Shown here: positions 27,492 to 33,587 of the stretch, piece after piece | Numbering within the stretch: the stretch's first letter is position 1 | Layout: each line of letters begins with the position of its first letter | IMG/VR virus record: IMGVR_UViG_3300009158_003091 | Coordinates: 1-33,587 of that record | DNA from: a virus | Length of the DNA stretch: 33,587 bases | Reading direction: 5' to 3' (one strand) | Position numbers and translations under genes: made by a program | The notes under the pieces: model-generated | Told to the model about the DNA's origin: nothing | The model's input: the letters and a program-made list of their open reading frames with translations, nothing else | Database searches by the model: none

Positions 27492-27929
27492 ATGGAAGAT
27501 AAGGACACGAATAAAATTGCAAAAATTTTGTTATTGGATCGTGGGAGAGTTTTGCTTTTGATGTCAAAACATTTGAAGAAATACCATCTCCCCGGTGGTC
27601 ATGTGGAGAAAAATGAAACCTTCACACAAGCAATTCGAAGAGAAGTTAAAGAAGAAACTAATTTAACTATTTCTTGGTGTAATGTGATTTTTAGCAAGCC
27701 TAATTTCACTCTGTACAAGGGTGGAGTTTATGCTTCTACGGTTAAAATAAGTGATGAACATGATAGTTATGTTTGGGCTAAAATCGAAGATGCCCATAAG
27801 TATCCATTGTGTGATTACACCAAAAGAGATATAGCTGGTCTTCAGAAGTATTGGCACAATAAGAAAATGCGCCAGAAGCGTCAAAAGGAATATGATGAAG
27901 AAATGGAGAAATCCATGTTGAAAAAGTAA
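27492..27929 (+). CDS. Nudix hydrolase, 145 aa
   Basis: A pyrophosphohydrolase of the Nudix superfamily. The box is G36-x5-E42-x7-R50-E51-V52-x-E54-E55-x-N57-L58, complete except that the usual last Gly is Asn. The start is ATG 27492 rather than an upstream TTG (27453), because the promoter -10 ends 5 nt before it and the Nudix fold begins soon after. Substrate is not readable; phage Nudix enzymes include (d)NTP cleaners, ADP-ribose hydrolases and mRNA decapping-like enzymes. The last 20 residues are highly charged. The next gene's -35 lies in its 3' end. Confidence 0.85.
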   Translation: MEDKDTNKIAKILLLDRGRVLLLMSKHLKKYHLPGGHVEKNETFTQAIRREVKEETNLTISWCNVIFSKPNFTLYKGGVYASTVKISDEHDSYVWAKIEDAHKYPLCDYTKRDIAGLQKYWHNKKMRQKRQKEYDEEMEKSMLKK

Positions 27930-27945
27930 TTTTTTCAGATAAGAT
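27918..27945 (+). promoter_or_regulatory. sigma70-type promoter for the 27952 kinase gene
   Basis: TTGAAA (27918-27923), 16 bp, TAAGAT (27940-27945), 6 nt to the ATG. The -35 is inside the Nudix gene. Confidence 0.6.
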
Positions 27946-27951
27946 CATAAT

Positions 27952-28716
27952 ATGAGGATCGCTATATCTGGTACTACAGGAATTGGTAAATCTACCCTAA
28001 TTAATGATTTTTTAAAAAATTGGCCTCTCTATAAGACTCCAGATCAATCTTATAGAGACGTTTTAAAAGAAAAAAACTATCCACATAGCAAGAATTGTAA
28101 CAGAGAAGGCCAATGGGCTATTTTGAATTCTATGCTGGATGAAATGCAGAAGTATTCCAAGGACGATAAAGTTATTTTTGATCGTTGTCCTTGGGATATG
28201 CTTGTTTATTCTCTCTGGGCTTCTGAGAAAGGTTCTTCAGATATTGATAAGGAATTTATCGATAAAATTATTCCAATTGTGAAGAATTCTTTGAAGAATT
28301 TAGATTTGATTTTATTCATTCCAATCTCAAAACATTCACCAGTTCCTATTGTTGATAATGGAAAACGTGAAACTGATCCAGAATACATTGCTGAAATTGA
28401 TTGGATCTTTAAGGCATTGTTTCATGAATATCAGCATAGTCTGGGTAAGACTCCATTTTTTGATGCAGAAGATAGCCCTGCGATTATTGAGATTTTCGGA
28501 AATCCCCAAGAAAGAATCATGCTTATTCAACAATATCTAAATGTTGATGGAGAAGTTATCGGCGACGAAGGAGACTCTATTCTAAATCCAGAAAATATTG
28601 AAGAATTAGAAAAGCTGATGTTAGAGCAGCTTAATGCCGAAGAAAAAGAAAGATATTATAATAAGAACAAATCCATGGTGGATGAGTTCATGAAGACAGA
28701 AAAGCTTAGGATTTAG
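27952..28716 (+). CDS. P-loop nucleoside/nucleotide kinase-like ATPase, 254 aa
   Basis: The P-loop is GTTGIGKS (7-14). The central VIFDRCPWDMLVYSLW segment (DR-x-P lid/base region) and LDLILFIPIS strand match the AAA_28/thymidylate-kinase-like group found in phages. FDAEDSPAIIEIFGNPQERI follows. The last ~60 residues (from ILNPENIEELEK) are a Glu/Lys-rich helical extension beyond the usual domain. Probable role in nucleotide metabolism, next to a Nudix enzyme. Its stop overlaps the convergent gene by 11 bp. Confidence 0.75.
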   Translation: MRIAISGTTGIGKSTLINDFLKNWPLYKTPDQSYRDVLKEKNYPHSKNCNREGQWAILNSMLDEMQKYSKDDKVIFDRCPWDMLVYSLWASEKGSSDIDKEFIDKIIPIVKNSLKNLDLILFIPISKHSPVPIVDNGKRETDPEYIAEIDWIFKALFHEYQHSLGKTPFFDAEDSPAIIEIFGNPQERIMLIQQYLNVDGEVIGDEGDSILNPENIEELEKLMLEQLNAEEKERYYNKNKSMVDEFMKTEKLRI

Positions 28717-29212
28717 TCCTAAGTGCCATGATGTTATAGACCGCAGATTCTGTTGCAGAGCTAGTTAACGCTGACTTTAAAGTCACGATGCCAGAGCTGT
28801 CTATGTTAGATACATAGACAGGATACACGCAAGAATATGCATTTCCGGGGGTGATGATAATATCACCTGATATTAATGTTGATGTGGGTGCTGGTGAAAC
28901 TGTGCCATTTGCTTGATTATTTCCTGCGGCGATTGTGACTTGAGTTTTTCCCAAATATAATGGAATTCCCATTGCGGAAGATAAGGTAGTTACAGAAGAT
29001 GATACTGTGGCAATATTTGTGGTATTGGTTAATATTGCAGTCGTGTTTTGTTCCACAGTAGTTGTGATTACTGTATTTGCTGTGGGTACAATGAAATTTT
29101 TAAAATCTATAATATGAGTACCAGTCGAAGTCTCTACTAGGATAAAATCACCATTTTTAGGTTCGGTGATTTCTGGTAGATCTTTGATATTAAGAAAAAT
29201 TTCGGTAGCCAT
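28706..29212 (-). CDS. Virion structural/fibre-like protein, 168 aa
   Basis: The N-terminus LPEITEPKNGDFILVETSTGTHIIDFKNFIV is a type often seen at the start of phage fibre or whisker proteins. Residues ~45-82 are a Thr/Ser/Asn heptad-like stretch suggesting a trimeric stalk (TTVEQNTTAILTNTTNIATVSSSVTTLSSAM). The C-terminal ~85 residues are beta-rich (GKTQVTIAAGN, SGDIIITPGNAYS). No enzyme motif. It is the only minus-strand gene in the right-hand 10 kb and carries a late box, consistent with a virion part. Confidence 0.68.
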   Translation of the reverse strand: MATEIFLNIKDLPEITEPKNGDFILVETSTGTHIIDFKNFIVPTANTVITTTVEQNTTAILTNTTNIATVSSSVTTLSSAMGIPLYLGKTQVTIAAGNNQANGTVSPAPTSTLISGDIIITPGNAYSCVYPVYVSNIDSSGIVTLKSALTSSATESAVYNIMALRTKS

Positions 29213-29239
29213 TGAAATATTTATGGCAAGAATTAAATT
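29212..29239 (+). promoter_or_regulatory. sigma70-type promoter for the rmlB-like gene
   Basis: TTGAAA (29212-29217), 16 bp, TAAATT (29234-29239), 5 nt to the ATG at 29245. It overlaps the divergent late box at 29216-29223. Confidence 0.6.
29216..29223 (-). promoter_or_regulatory. Late-type promoter box TAAATATT for the 29212 gene
   Basis: On the minus strand, ATAAATATT with the first T of TAAATA 11 nt before the ATG. It is overlapped by the divergent early-type promoter. Confidence 0.6.
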
Positions 29240-29244
29240 TTCTT

Positions 29245-30186
29245 ATGCGAATTCTTGTTACAGGTGGATATGGTTTTATTGGAAGTAATTTTATTAATAA
29301 CATTATTGATAAACCAGAAGTAGAATTGGTTGTGAATGTTGATTCACAGACATATGCAGCAGATCTCAATAATGTTCAGTTGGCAGAACACCCAAAATAT
29401 GCTTCTTATATTCTGGATATTAATGAAACTAGTAAAATTGAACAGGCACTAAAATTCGACAGAATTACACATATCGTGCATTTTGCGGCTGAAAGTCATG
29501 TGGATAATTCTATCACAGGGCCAGAAGCATTCATTAAAACCAATATTAATGGTACTTTTTCTTTACTAGAAGCATCAAAACGATATGGTAATCTACAGAG
29601 ATTTCATCATATTTCCACAGATGAAGTTTTTGGTTCTTTGGGAGATACTGGTTTCTTTACGGAAACTACTCCATACAGTCCTAGATCTCCATATTCTGCC
29701 TCAAAGGCATCTAGCGACCATTTGGTGAATGCATACCACCATACCTATGGAATGCCCATTACGATGTCGAATTGTTCAAACAATTATGGCCCAAGACAGC
29801 ATGAGGAAAAATTGATTCCTAAAATCATCAAAAATATCATGAACGGAAAGAAGGTTCCGATTTATGGGAATGGTAAGAATATTAGAGATTGGTTATATGT
29901 TGATGACCATTGTGATGCCATTTGGGATGTATTAACCCGAGGAAAAAATGGAGAATCCTATAATATCGGTGGTGATTGTGAACGAAACAATATTCAAATT
30001 TTATCAACAATTTGTGGATTAATGAATGTAGAATTGGATAACGTAATTGAATTCGTGGAAGACCGTAAGGGACATGATTTCCGTTATGCAATTGATTGCA
30101 CCAAGATTAAGACCGAATTAAACTGGTCTTCGAAGGTTGATTTTATCAGTGGACTTCTTAAAACAATTGAATTTTACTCAGTGTAG
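29245..30186 (+). CDS. rmlB: dTDP-glucose 4,6-dehydratase-like (RmlB family)
   Basis: A 313-residue extended short-chain dehydrogenase. It would convert dTDP-glucose to dTDP-4-keto-6-deoxyglucose, the entry to rhamnose and other deoxysugars. NAD site GGYGFIG is at 7-13. A conserved HFAAESHVDNSI follows. The active-site region is ISTDEVFGSLG then YSPRSPYSASKASSDHL (YxxxK). SNCSNNYGPRQ and KKVPIYGNGKNIRDWLYVDDH are typical of RmlB. ATG 29245 is preferred over TTG 29212 because the family starts at the Rossmann fold and a promoter ends 5 nt before it. It leads a cluster of glycosyltransferases. RmlA, RmlC and RmlD are not in the window. Confidence 0.88.
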   Translation: MRILVTGGYGFIGSNFINNIIDKPEVELVVNVDSQTYAADLNNVQLAEHPKYASYILDINETSKIEQALKFDRITHIVHFAAESHVDNSITGPEAFIKTNINGTFSLLEASKRYGNLQRFHHISTDEVFGSLGDTGFFTETTPYSPRSPYSASKASSDHLVNAYHHTYGMPITMSNCSNNYGPRQHEEKLIPKIIKNIMNGKKVPIYGNGKNIRDWLYVDDHCDAIWDVLTRGKNGESYNIGGDCERNNIQILSTICGLMNVELDNVIEFVEDRKGHDFRYAIDCTKIKTELNWSSKVDFISGLLKTIEFYSV

Positions 30187-30194
30187 TTTATAAT
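30167..30194 (+). promoter_or_regulatory. sigma70-type promoter for the glycosyltransferase operon
   Basis: TTGAAT (30167-30172), 16 bp, perfect TATAAT (30189-30194), 6 nt to the ATG at 30201. Confidence 0.7.
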
Positions 30195-30200
30195 AATTCT

Positions 30201-30983
30201 ATGAGTGAAAAGATTGGATTGGGTATTGTAACCTATAATAGACCAGATTATTTTAAGAAGATTTTCGCATCGGTTCCGTTAGATGCTGTTGACGAAATCG
30301 TGGTAGTTAATGACGGAACTCCGTATGGGGAATTGTCAGTTCCTCTGATTCAACACGAAACAAATAAAGGTGTTGGGATTAGTAAAAATGATGCATTTAA
30401 GTATCTCTTATCTAAGGGATGTGATTATATCTTCCTCATGGAGGATGACATCATTATCAAAGATGCTGCGGTATTTAAAAAATATATCGAAGCTTCCAAG
30501 GAGACTGGAATTCAACATTTCAATTATAGCCAGCATGGATTGATGAATAAAGTTCCAAATACTAACACACCAGCACCAAAAACTAAAATTGAATATAATA
30601 ATGGAATAAAAATTGAACTATATCCTCATTGTGTTGGTGCTTTTAGTTTTTATACTAAAAAGTGCTTGGATAAAGTTGGCTTGTTAGACGAAGCATTTTA
30701 TAATGCTACAGAGCATGTAGAGCACACCTACAATATTATTAAGCATAATATGCATCCACCTTTTTGGTGGTTTGCAGATATTGCAGATTCAAATCAATAT
30801 TTGGATGATATTCCTTGGTCTCAACAGACTAGTACTATTTCTTCAAAGCCAAATCATACCAACATGGTCATGAAAGGACTAGATCATTTTAAAAATAAAC
30901 ATGGTGTGGAATTGCTTCGTATCATTCCTGAAACATTTGACGTAGTAAAAACAAAATTGAAAGAGATTTATAAAAATGGATAA
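30201..30983 (+). CDS. Glycosyltransferase, GT-A fold (GT2-like), 260 aa
   Basis: Begins IGLGIVTYNRPDYFKKIFASVP and DEIVVVNDGTPYG, the nucleotide-binding start of GT2-type enzymes. GVGISKNDAFKYL then FLMEDDIII (EDD at 81-83) is the metal-binding motif. A later GAFSFYTKKCLDKVGLLDEAFYNATEHVEHTY contains the usual acceptor-side acidic residues. It is the first of four overlapping genes and has the strongest -10 box in the window. Sugar and acceptor unknown. Confidence 0.82.
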   Translation: MSEKIGLGIVTYNRPDYFKKIFASVPLDAVDEIVVVNDGTPYGELSVPLIQHETNKGVGISKNDAFKYLLSKGCDYIFLMEDDIIIKDAAVFKKYIEASKETGIQHFNYSQHGLMNKVPNTNTPAPKTKIEYNNGIKIELYPHCVGAFSFYTKKCLDKVGLLDEAFYNATEHVEHTYNIIKHNMHPPFWWFADIADSNQYLDDIPWSQQTSTISSKPNHTNMVMKGLDHFKNKHGVELLRIIPETFDVVKTKLKEIYKNG

Positions 30984-31710
30984 TTTAACTTTAATTACGT
31001 GCTCATATAACACTCCACAAGTAACGGAGAATATGCTTAAATCTTTTTTAAGCATTCACCCAAATACCAAAGTGTTAATTTCCGAGAATTCTACAAATGA
31101 TGAGACTCGTTGTATTTTAGCAAAATATGATATTCCATTTTTTGTTAACTCTGGTGGGCTGCATGGACCATCGGTAGATTTGCTTCTAGAAAAAGTTAAA
31201 ACTGATTATGCTTTGCTGGTAGACACAGATATTATTTTCCTCAGATCTTGTGTGCCAGCATTTGAAGAATTTAAGAAGAATTCTCTTGCTATCATGGGAG
31301 AGATTGCAGGAGATAGAGGTGGCAAGAAATTGCATAAGCGAGTACATCCTTGGTTTTGTTTTATTGATCTTAAAAAGATCAGAGAAAATGGTATTAAATT
31401 CTTCGATGCTGAAAGAATGCGTAGTCGTGGAGAAATTCGTTATGATGTGGGTTCTTCGTTCTTTGAAGATATTCGTAAAGCTAAATTATTAATTGGTAAT
31501 TTGTTTGGAGAGGGATATTATTTTAAGCATTACGAAGGAATGTCTTGGAGAGTTAATCGATATGGCTCAAAAGATGGTGATCTCGACACGAACGAAAGTG
31601 ATACTCATAATAACGTAGCATTGTATAATTACGGACTCCAAGTAAACGAACGATATCAAAAGGATACCGAAGCATTTAATTCGATAGAATTAGTTTATGC
31701 AAAATCTTGA
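30976..31710 (+). CDS. Glycosyltransferase-like protein, GT-A fold, 244 aa
   Basis: LTLITCSYNTPQVTENMLKSFLSIHP and KVLISENSTND match a GT2-type N-terminus; ALLVDTDIIFL (DTD at 83-85) is the metal site. The C-terminal half (HPWFCFIDLKKI, YDVGSSFFEDIRK, FKHYEGMSWRVNRYG) is a recurrent arrangement in phage/bacterial glycosyltransferases. It overlaps the upstream gene by 8 bp and the downstream gene by 14 bp, consistent with coupled translation. Confidence 0.78.
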   Translation: MDNLTLITCSYNTPQVTENMLKSFLSIHPNTKVLISENSTNDETRCILAKYDIPFFVNSGGLHGPSVDLLLEKVKTDYALLVDTDIIFLRSCVPAFEEFKKNSLAIMGEIAGDRGGKKLHKRVHPWFCFIDLKKIRENGIKFFDAERMRSRGEIRYDVGSSFFEDIRKAKLLIGNLFGEGYYFKHYEGMSWRVNRYGSKDGDLDTNESDTHNNVALYNYGLQVNERYQKDTEAFNSIELVYAKS

Positions 31711-32638
31711 TGTTATAATTCTGTCGTATGCAAGAGACGAAGCGCATTTCGAAATGGTTAAGAAATGCGCTTTATCTTATTTGAAGGACGGAGAACAATA
31801 CATAAACAAAATTATTCTTGTAGAAAGCAATAAGGATTTTGATGTTACTAGATGGAAAAATATTTCTGATAAAGTATTTTATATTAGTCCACCTTTTAAG
31901 TTCAATTACAATAGATTTCTTAATATAGGATTGAAATATTGTGATTCTGAATTTGTTTGTGTTTCAAATAGTGACGTTGTGGTTCAGGAAAATTGTGTTG
32001 GTAATATCTTGAAAGAATTCCAGAAAGATCCAGAATTGATGTCTGCAAGTCCTGTGGATAGAACATGGCACAGGAATTCCTATAATGATTTTCCTGAAGA
32101 TAATTCAATATACTATGGTTATGAAACAACCAAGTACCTTTTGGGATTTAATATCTATTGCAGAAGATCTGTGTATGATATTATTGGGTGGTATGATGAG
32201 AGATTTGATTTTTATCATCAAGACAATGATTATGAAACCTGTTTAAAGGTTAATAAATTAAAACACGCCATGGTGACTTCTGCTCATATTGTACATGGAA
32301 AAGATAAGCCAGATGATGGAGTAACTACTGCGGAAACTCACAGTAAATTAAATCATTCGGCTGGGTTATTTATGAATAAATGGAGGAATGCGCCATTTAA
32401 TAAAAAGTTTGAAAAGTATGTAAAGTTGGCTATCGTGACTGACACACCAATTAATTATTATAGTAATTTCGTGAAATTTTTCCCAAAAGGATCTGATGCT
32501 GTGTATGGTCAGTATATTTTTGATTGTAATATGGAATTAACAGAAGATATCGTAAACAAAATTATTAATAAGATAAATGAACTAGATCCAACAAAGATTG
32601 AAATCGATGCGAACAATTTCGTAGTAAGGAGTTTTTGA
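31697..32638 (+). CDS. Glycosyltransferase, GT-A fold (GT2-like), 313 aa
   Basis: LDVIILSYARDEAHFEMVKKCALSYL and IILVESNKDF form the GT-A start. FNYNRFLNIGLKYCDSEFVCVSNSDVVV (NSD at 91-93) is the donor site, and GFNIYCRRSVYDIIGWYDERFDFYHQDNDYETCLKV is the typical acceptor region with an ED-like acidic cluster. The C-terminal ~90 residues are an extension without a recognised motif. Member of the overlapping glycan operon. Confidence 0.82.
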   Translation: MQNLDVIILSYARDEAHFEMVKKCALSYLKDGEQYINKIILVESNKDFDVTRWKNISDKVFYISPPFKFNYNRFLNIGLKYCDSEFVCVSNSDVVVQENCVGNILKEFQKDPELMSASPVDRTWHRNSYNDFPEDNSIYYGYETTKYLLGFNIYCRRSVYDIIGWYDERFDFYHQDNDYETCLKVNKLKHAMVTSAHIVHGKDKPDDGVTTAETHSKLNHSAGLFMNKWRNAPFNKKFEKYVKLAIVTDTPINYYSNFVKFFPKGSDAVYGQYIFDCNMELTEDIVNKIINKINELDPTKIEIDANNFVVRSF

Positions 32639-33315
32639 TGAAAATTAAAATTTGTATTACATCTAATAAAAATTTCAGTCATAACACATTGCCTATTTTA
32701 TTGCCTTCTTTAAAGGCTAGTGGAATCGAAAATGAAGATATTTTAATCGTAGAAGGTGGTTTTGATGAGAGGACTGTGGATATTGTAAATGGGATGACTC
32801 ATATCAAAACTAATCAAAATTCTATAGAATATACATGTTTGATTGAAATTGTGGAGCATCATATAGAATCTGACTATTGGTTTATGCTTCACGATACTTG
32901 CAGAGTGGGATCAAAATTTAAAGAATTGATGTATAATATTCCTGCGAATGCAGACAAGGTCGCATTAAAAACATGGCCGTCAATGACTATAGGAGCATAT
33001 AAGTATGAATATCTATTAAAACATAAGAAACGATTAATGGATATCAAGAATACTGATTATAGTAGAGAAAAATTACAATACTGGAAGCAGTGGGGAATTC
33101 ATAATGAAGATTATATGCTTTGGAGAGAGAATCAAACCCCCTGTCATGTCTATAATTCTTATTTAGAACACAAAGATAAATTCGTAGTATGCGATGAACC
33201 TCAGTGGTACAAAGATAGTAAAACTATTCGCAGAGTTGAATACTATCCACAATTAGATTTGTATAAGAATAAAGCTAATTGGGAGCCAAAACCATGGATG
33301 GAGATTGATGTATGA
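32638..33315 (+). CDS. Glycosyltransferase-like protein, 225 aa
   Basis: The ATG at 32638 overlaps the previous stop (TGATG). The N-terminal KIKICITSNKNFSHNTLPILLPSL and ILIVEGGFDE resemble a degenerate GT-A start, and YWFMLHDTCRVG occupies the place of the metal motif. The second half is Lys/Trp/Tyr-rich (HKKRLMDIKN, YWKQWGIHNEDYMLWRENQ). Activity is uncertain because the DxD motif is not clear, but the context makes a sugar-transfer role likely. Confidence 0.62.
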   Translation: MKIKICITSNKNFSHNTLPILLPSLKASGIENEDILIVEGGFDERTVDIVNGMTHIKTNQNSIEYTCLIEIVEHHIESDYWFMLHDTCRVGSKFKELMYNIPANADKVALKTWPSMTIGAYKYEYLLKHKKRLMDIKNTDYSREKLQYWKQWGIHNEDYMLWRENQTPCHVYNSYLEHKDKFVVCDEPQWYKDSKTIRRVEYYPQLDLYKNKANWEPKPWMEIDV

Positions 33316-33587
33316 GAATAGCAATTATTGGAGGTGGCTGGGTTGGCTGTCATTTATCTAAAAAATTAAAAGACGAACATACGGTGCATTTATTTTCGGA
33401 TGGCGATGAATTGTTTTCGGGAACTTCATTTACCAATCAAAACAGATTGCATTTAGGATTTCATTATGCCAGAAATTATAAAACCAGAGAATTATGTAGT
33501 ACTACTTTCAATACATTCTTAAATGAATACGATTCTCTAGTTACTAAAGTTGATAGAAATGTTTATTCTGTTCCTTTATATAAATCA
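33312..33587 (+). CDS. FAD/NAD-dependent oxidoreductase, N-terminal part (cut by window)
   Basis: The first 92 residues are visible. MRIAIIGGGWVGCHLSKKLKDEHTVHLF is a dinucleotide-binding beta-alpha-beta fold with G-x-G-x-x-G (7-12 region). SFTNQNRLHLGFHYARNYKTRELC follows, a pattern of FAD-dependent DAO/UDP-sugar oxidoreductase-like proteins. ATG overlaps the preceding stop (ATGA), so it belongs to the glycan operon, perhaps oxidising a sugar or amino-sugar precursor. The rest lies outside the window. Confidence 0.75.
   Translation, partial: MRIAIIGGGWVGCHLSKKLKDEHTVHLFSDGDELFSGTSFTNQNRLHLGFHYARNYKTRELCSTTFNTFLNEYDSLVTKVDRNVYSVPLYKS

Noticed and set aside
4049-29223. The TAAATA boxes as translation signals of a Bacteroidota-type host that does not use SD sequences
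   Set aside because: Good SD sequences occur at operon-internal genes (11251, 24612, 6398), and a late sigma factor matching the box is encoded here.
1-33587. tRNA genes, CRISPR arrays, insertion sequences, attachment sites or integrase
   Set aside because: None seen on either strand. The gene set is that of a virulent T4-like phage rather than a prophage.
1-33587. Alternative genetic code (stop reassignment)
   Set aside because: TAA, TAG and TGA all end recognisable proteins at expected lengths, for example TAG at 2616, TGA at 15470 and TAA at 30186.

Overview
The window is a contiguous piece of a large, AT-rich, T4-like tailed phage (myovirus) genome. The diagnosis rests on a near-complete T4-type recombination and replication set on the minus strand: primase gp61, sliding clamp gp45, single-strand binding protein gp32, UvsX, family B polymerase gp43, the gp46/gp47 nuclease, late sigma factor gp55, UvsW and UvsY. 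The gp32-like protein lacks the T4 zinc-finger cysteines, as I recall for cyanophage-type relatives. The host cannot be read from the sequence. Good Shine-Dalgarno (SD) sites at several operon-internal genes argue against a host that ignores SD signals. The clamp loader, helicase gp41 and major structural genes are not in the window.

Layout. 1-2619 (+): end of a tail-fibre gene and a large NHL-repeat beta-propeller protein. 2616-4044 (-): four small genes, one a possible gp33 and one a membrane/zinc protein. 4080-4508 (+): one small late gene. 4539-9499 (-): primase, small conserved genes, clamp and gp32. 9537-16678 (-): UvsX, polymerase, an Lsm-like small protein and two glycosyltransferases, interrupted by one plus-strand acidic late gene. 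16768-17535 (+): a zinc-finger/nuclease homing-type gene. 17517-22732 (-): gp46, gp47, gp55, UvsW, UvsY. 22769-26678 (+): a run of small late genes, a GIY-YIG (SegE-like) nuclease and a retropepsin-like protease. 26697-28716 (+): PhoH, a Nudix hydrolase and a P-loop nucleotide kinase. 28706-29212 (-): a structural-type protein. 29245 to the end (+): RmlB-like dehydratase, four glycosyltransferase-like genes and the start of an FAD oxidoreductase. There is no gene-free stretch over 300 bases.

Regulation is the most striking layer. Almost every promoter-proximal gene has one of two boxes directly against its start codon. Class 1 is a sigma70-like promoter, TTGNNN, 16 bp (twice 17), then a -10 box usually starting TA, ending 4-11 nt before the start codon (18 cases; gp32 and the 23509 gene have longer leaders). 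Class 2 is a late-type TAAATA box without a -35, whose first T lies 11 or 12 nt before the start codon (11 cases). Either geometry predicts leaderless or almost leaderless mRNAs. Good SD sequences occur instead at operon-internal genes (11251, 6398, 7489 and an internal start at 24612). gp32 is the main exception, with its own strong promoter, a ~60-nt leader with a hairpin, and its own terminator. The polymerase gene has an 11-bp-stem, 8-nt-loop hairpin just inside its coding sequence, recalling the T4 gp43 translational operator.

Seven plus-strand late open frames begin (or can begin from an internal start) with a short amphipathic N-terminus ending in L/I-x-E, resembling T4 capsid-targeting sequences cleaved by the prohead protease. 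One of them carries the retropepsin-like protease domain, which makes a packaged aspartic protease a testable idea.
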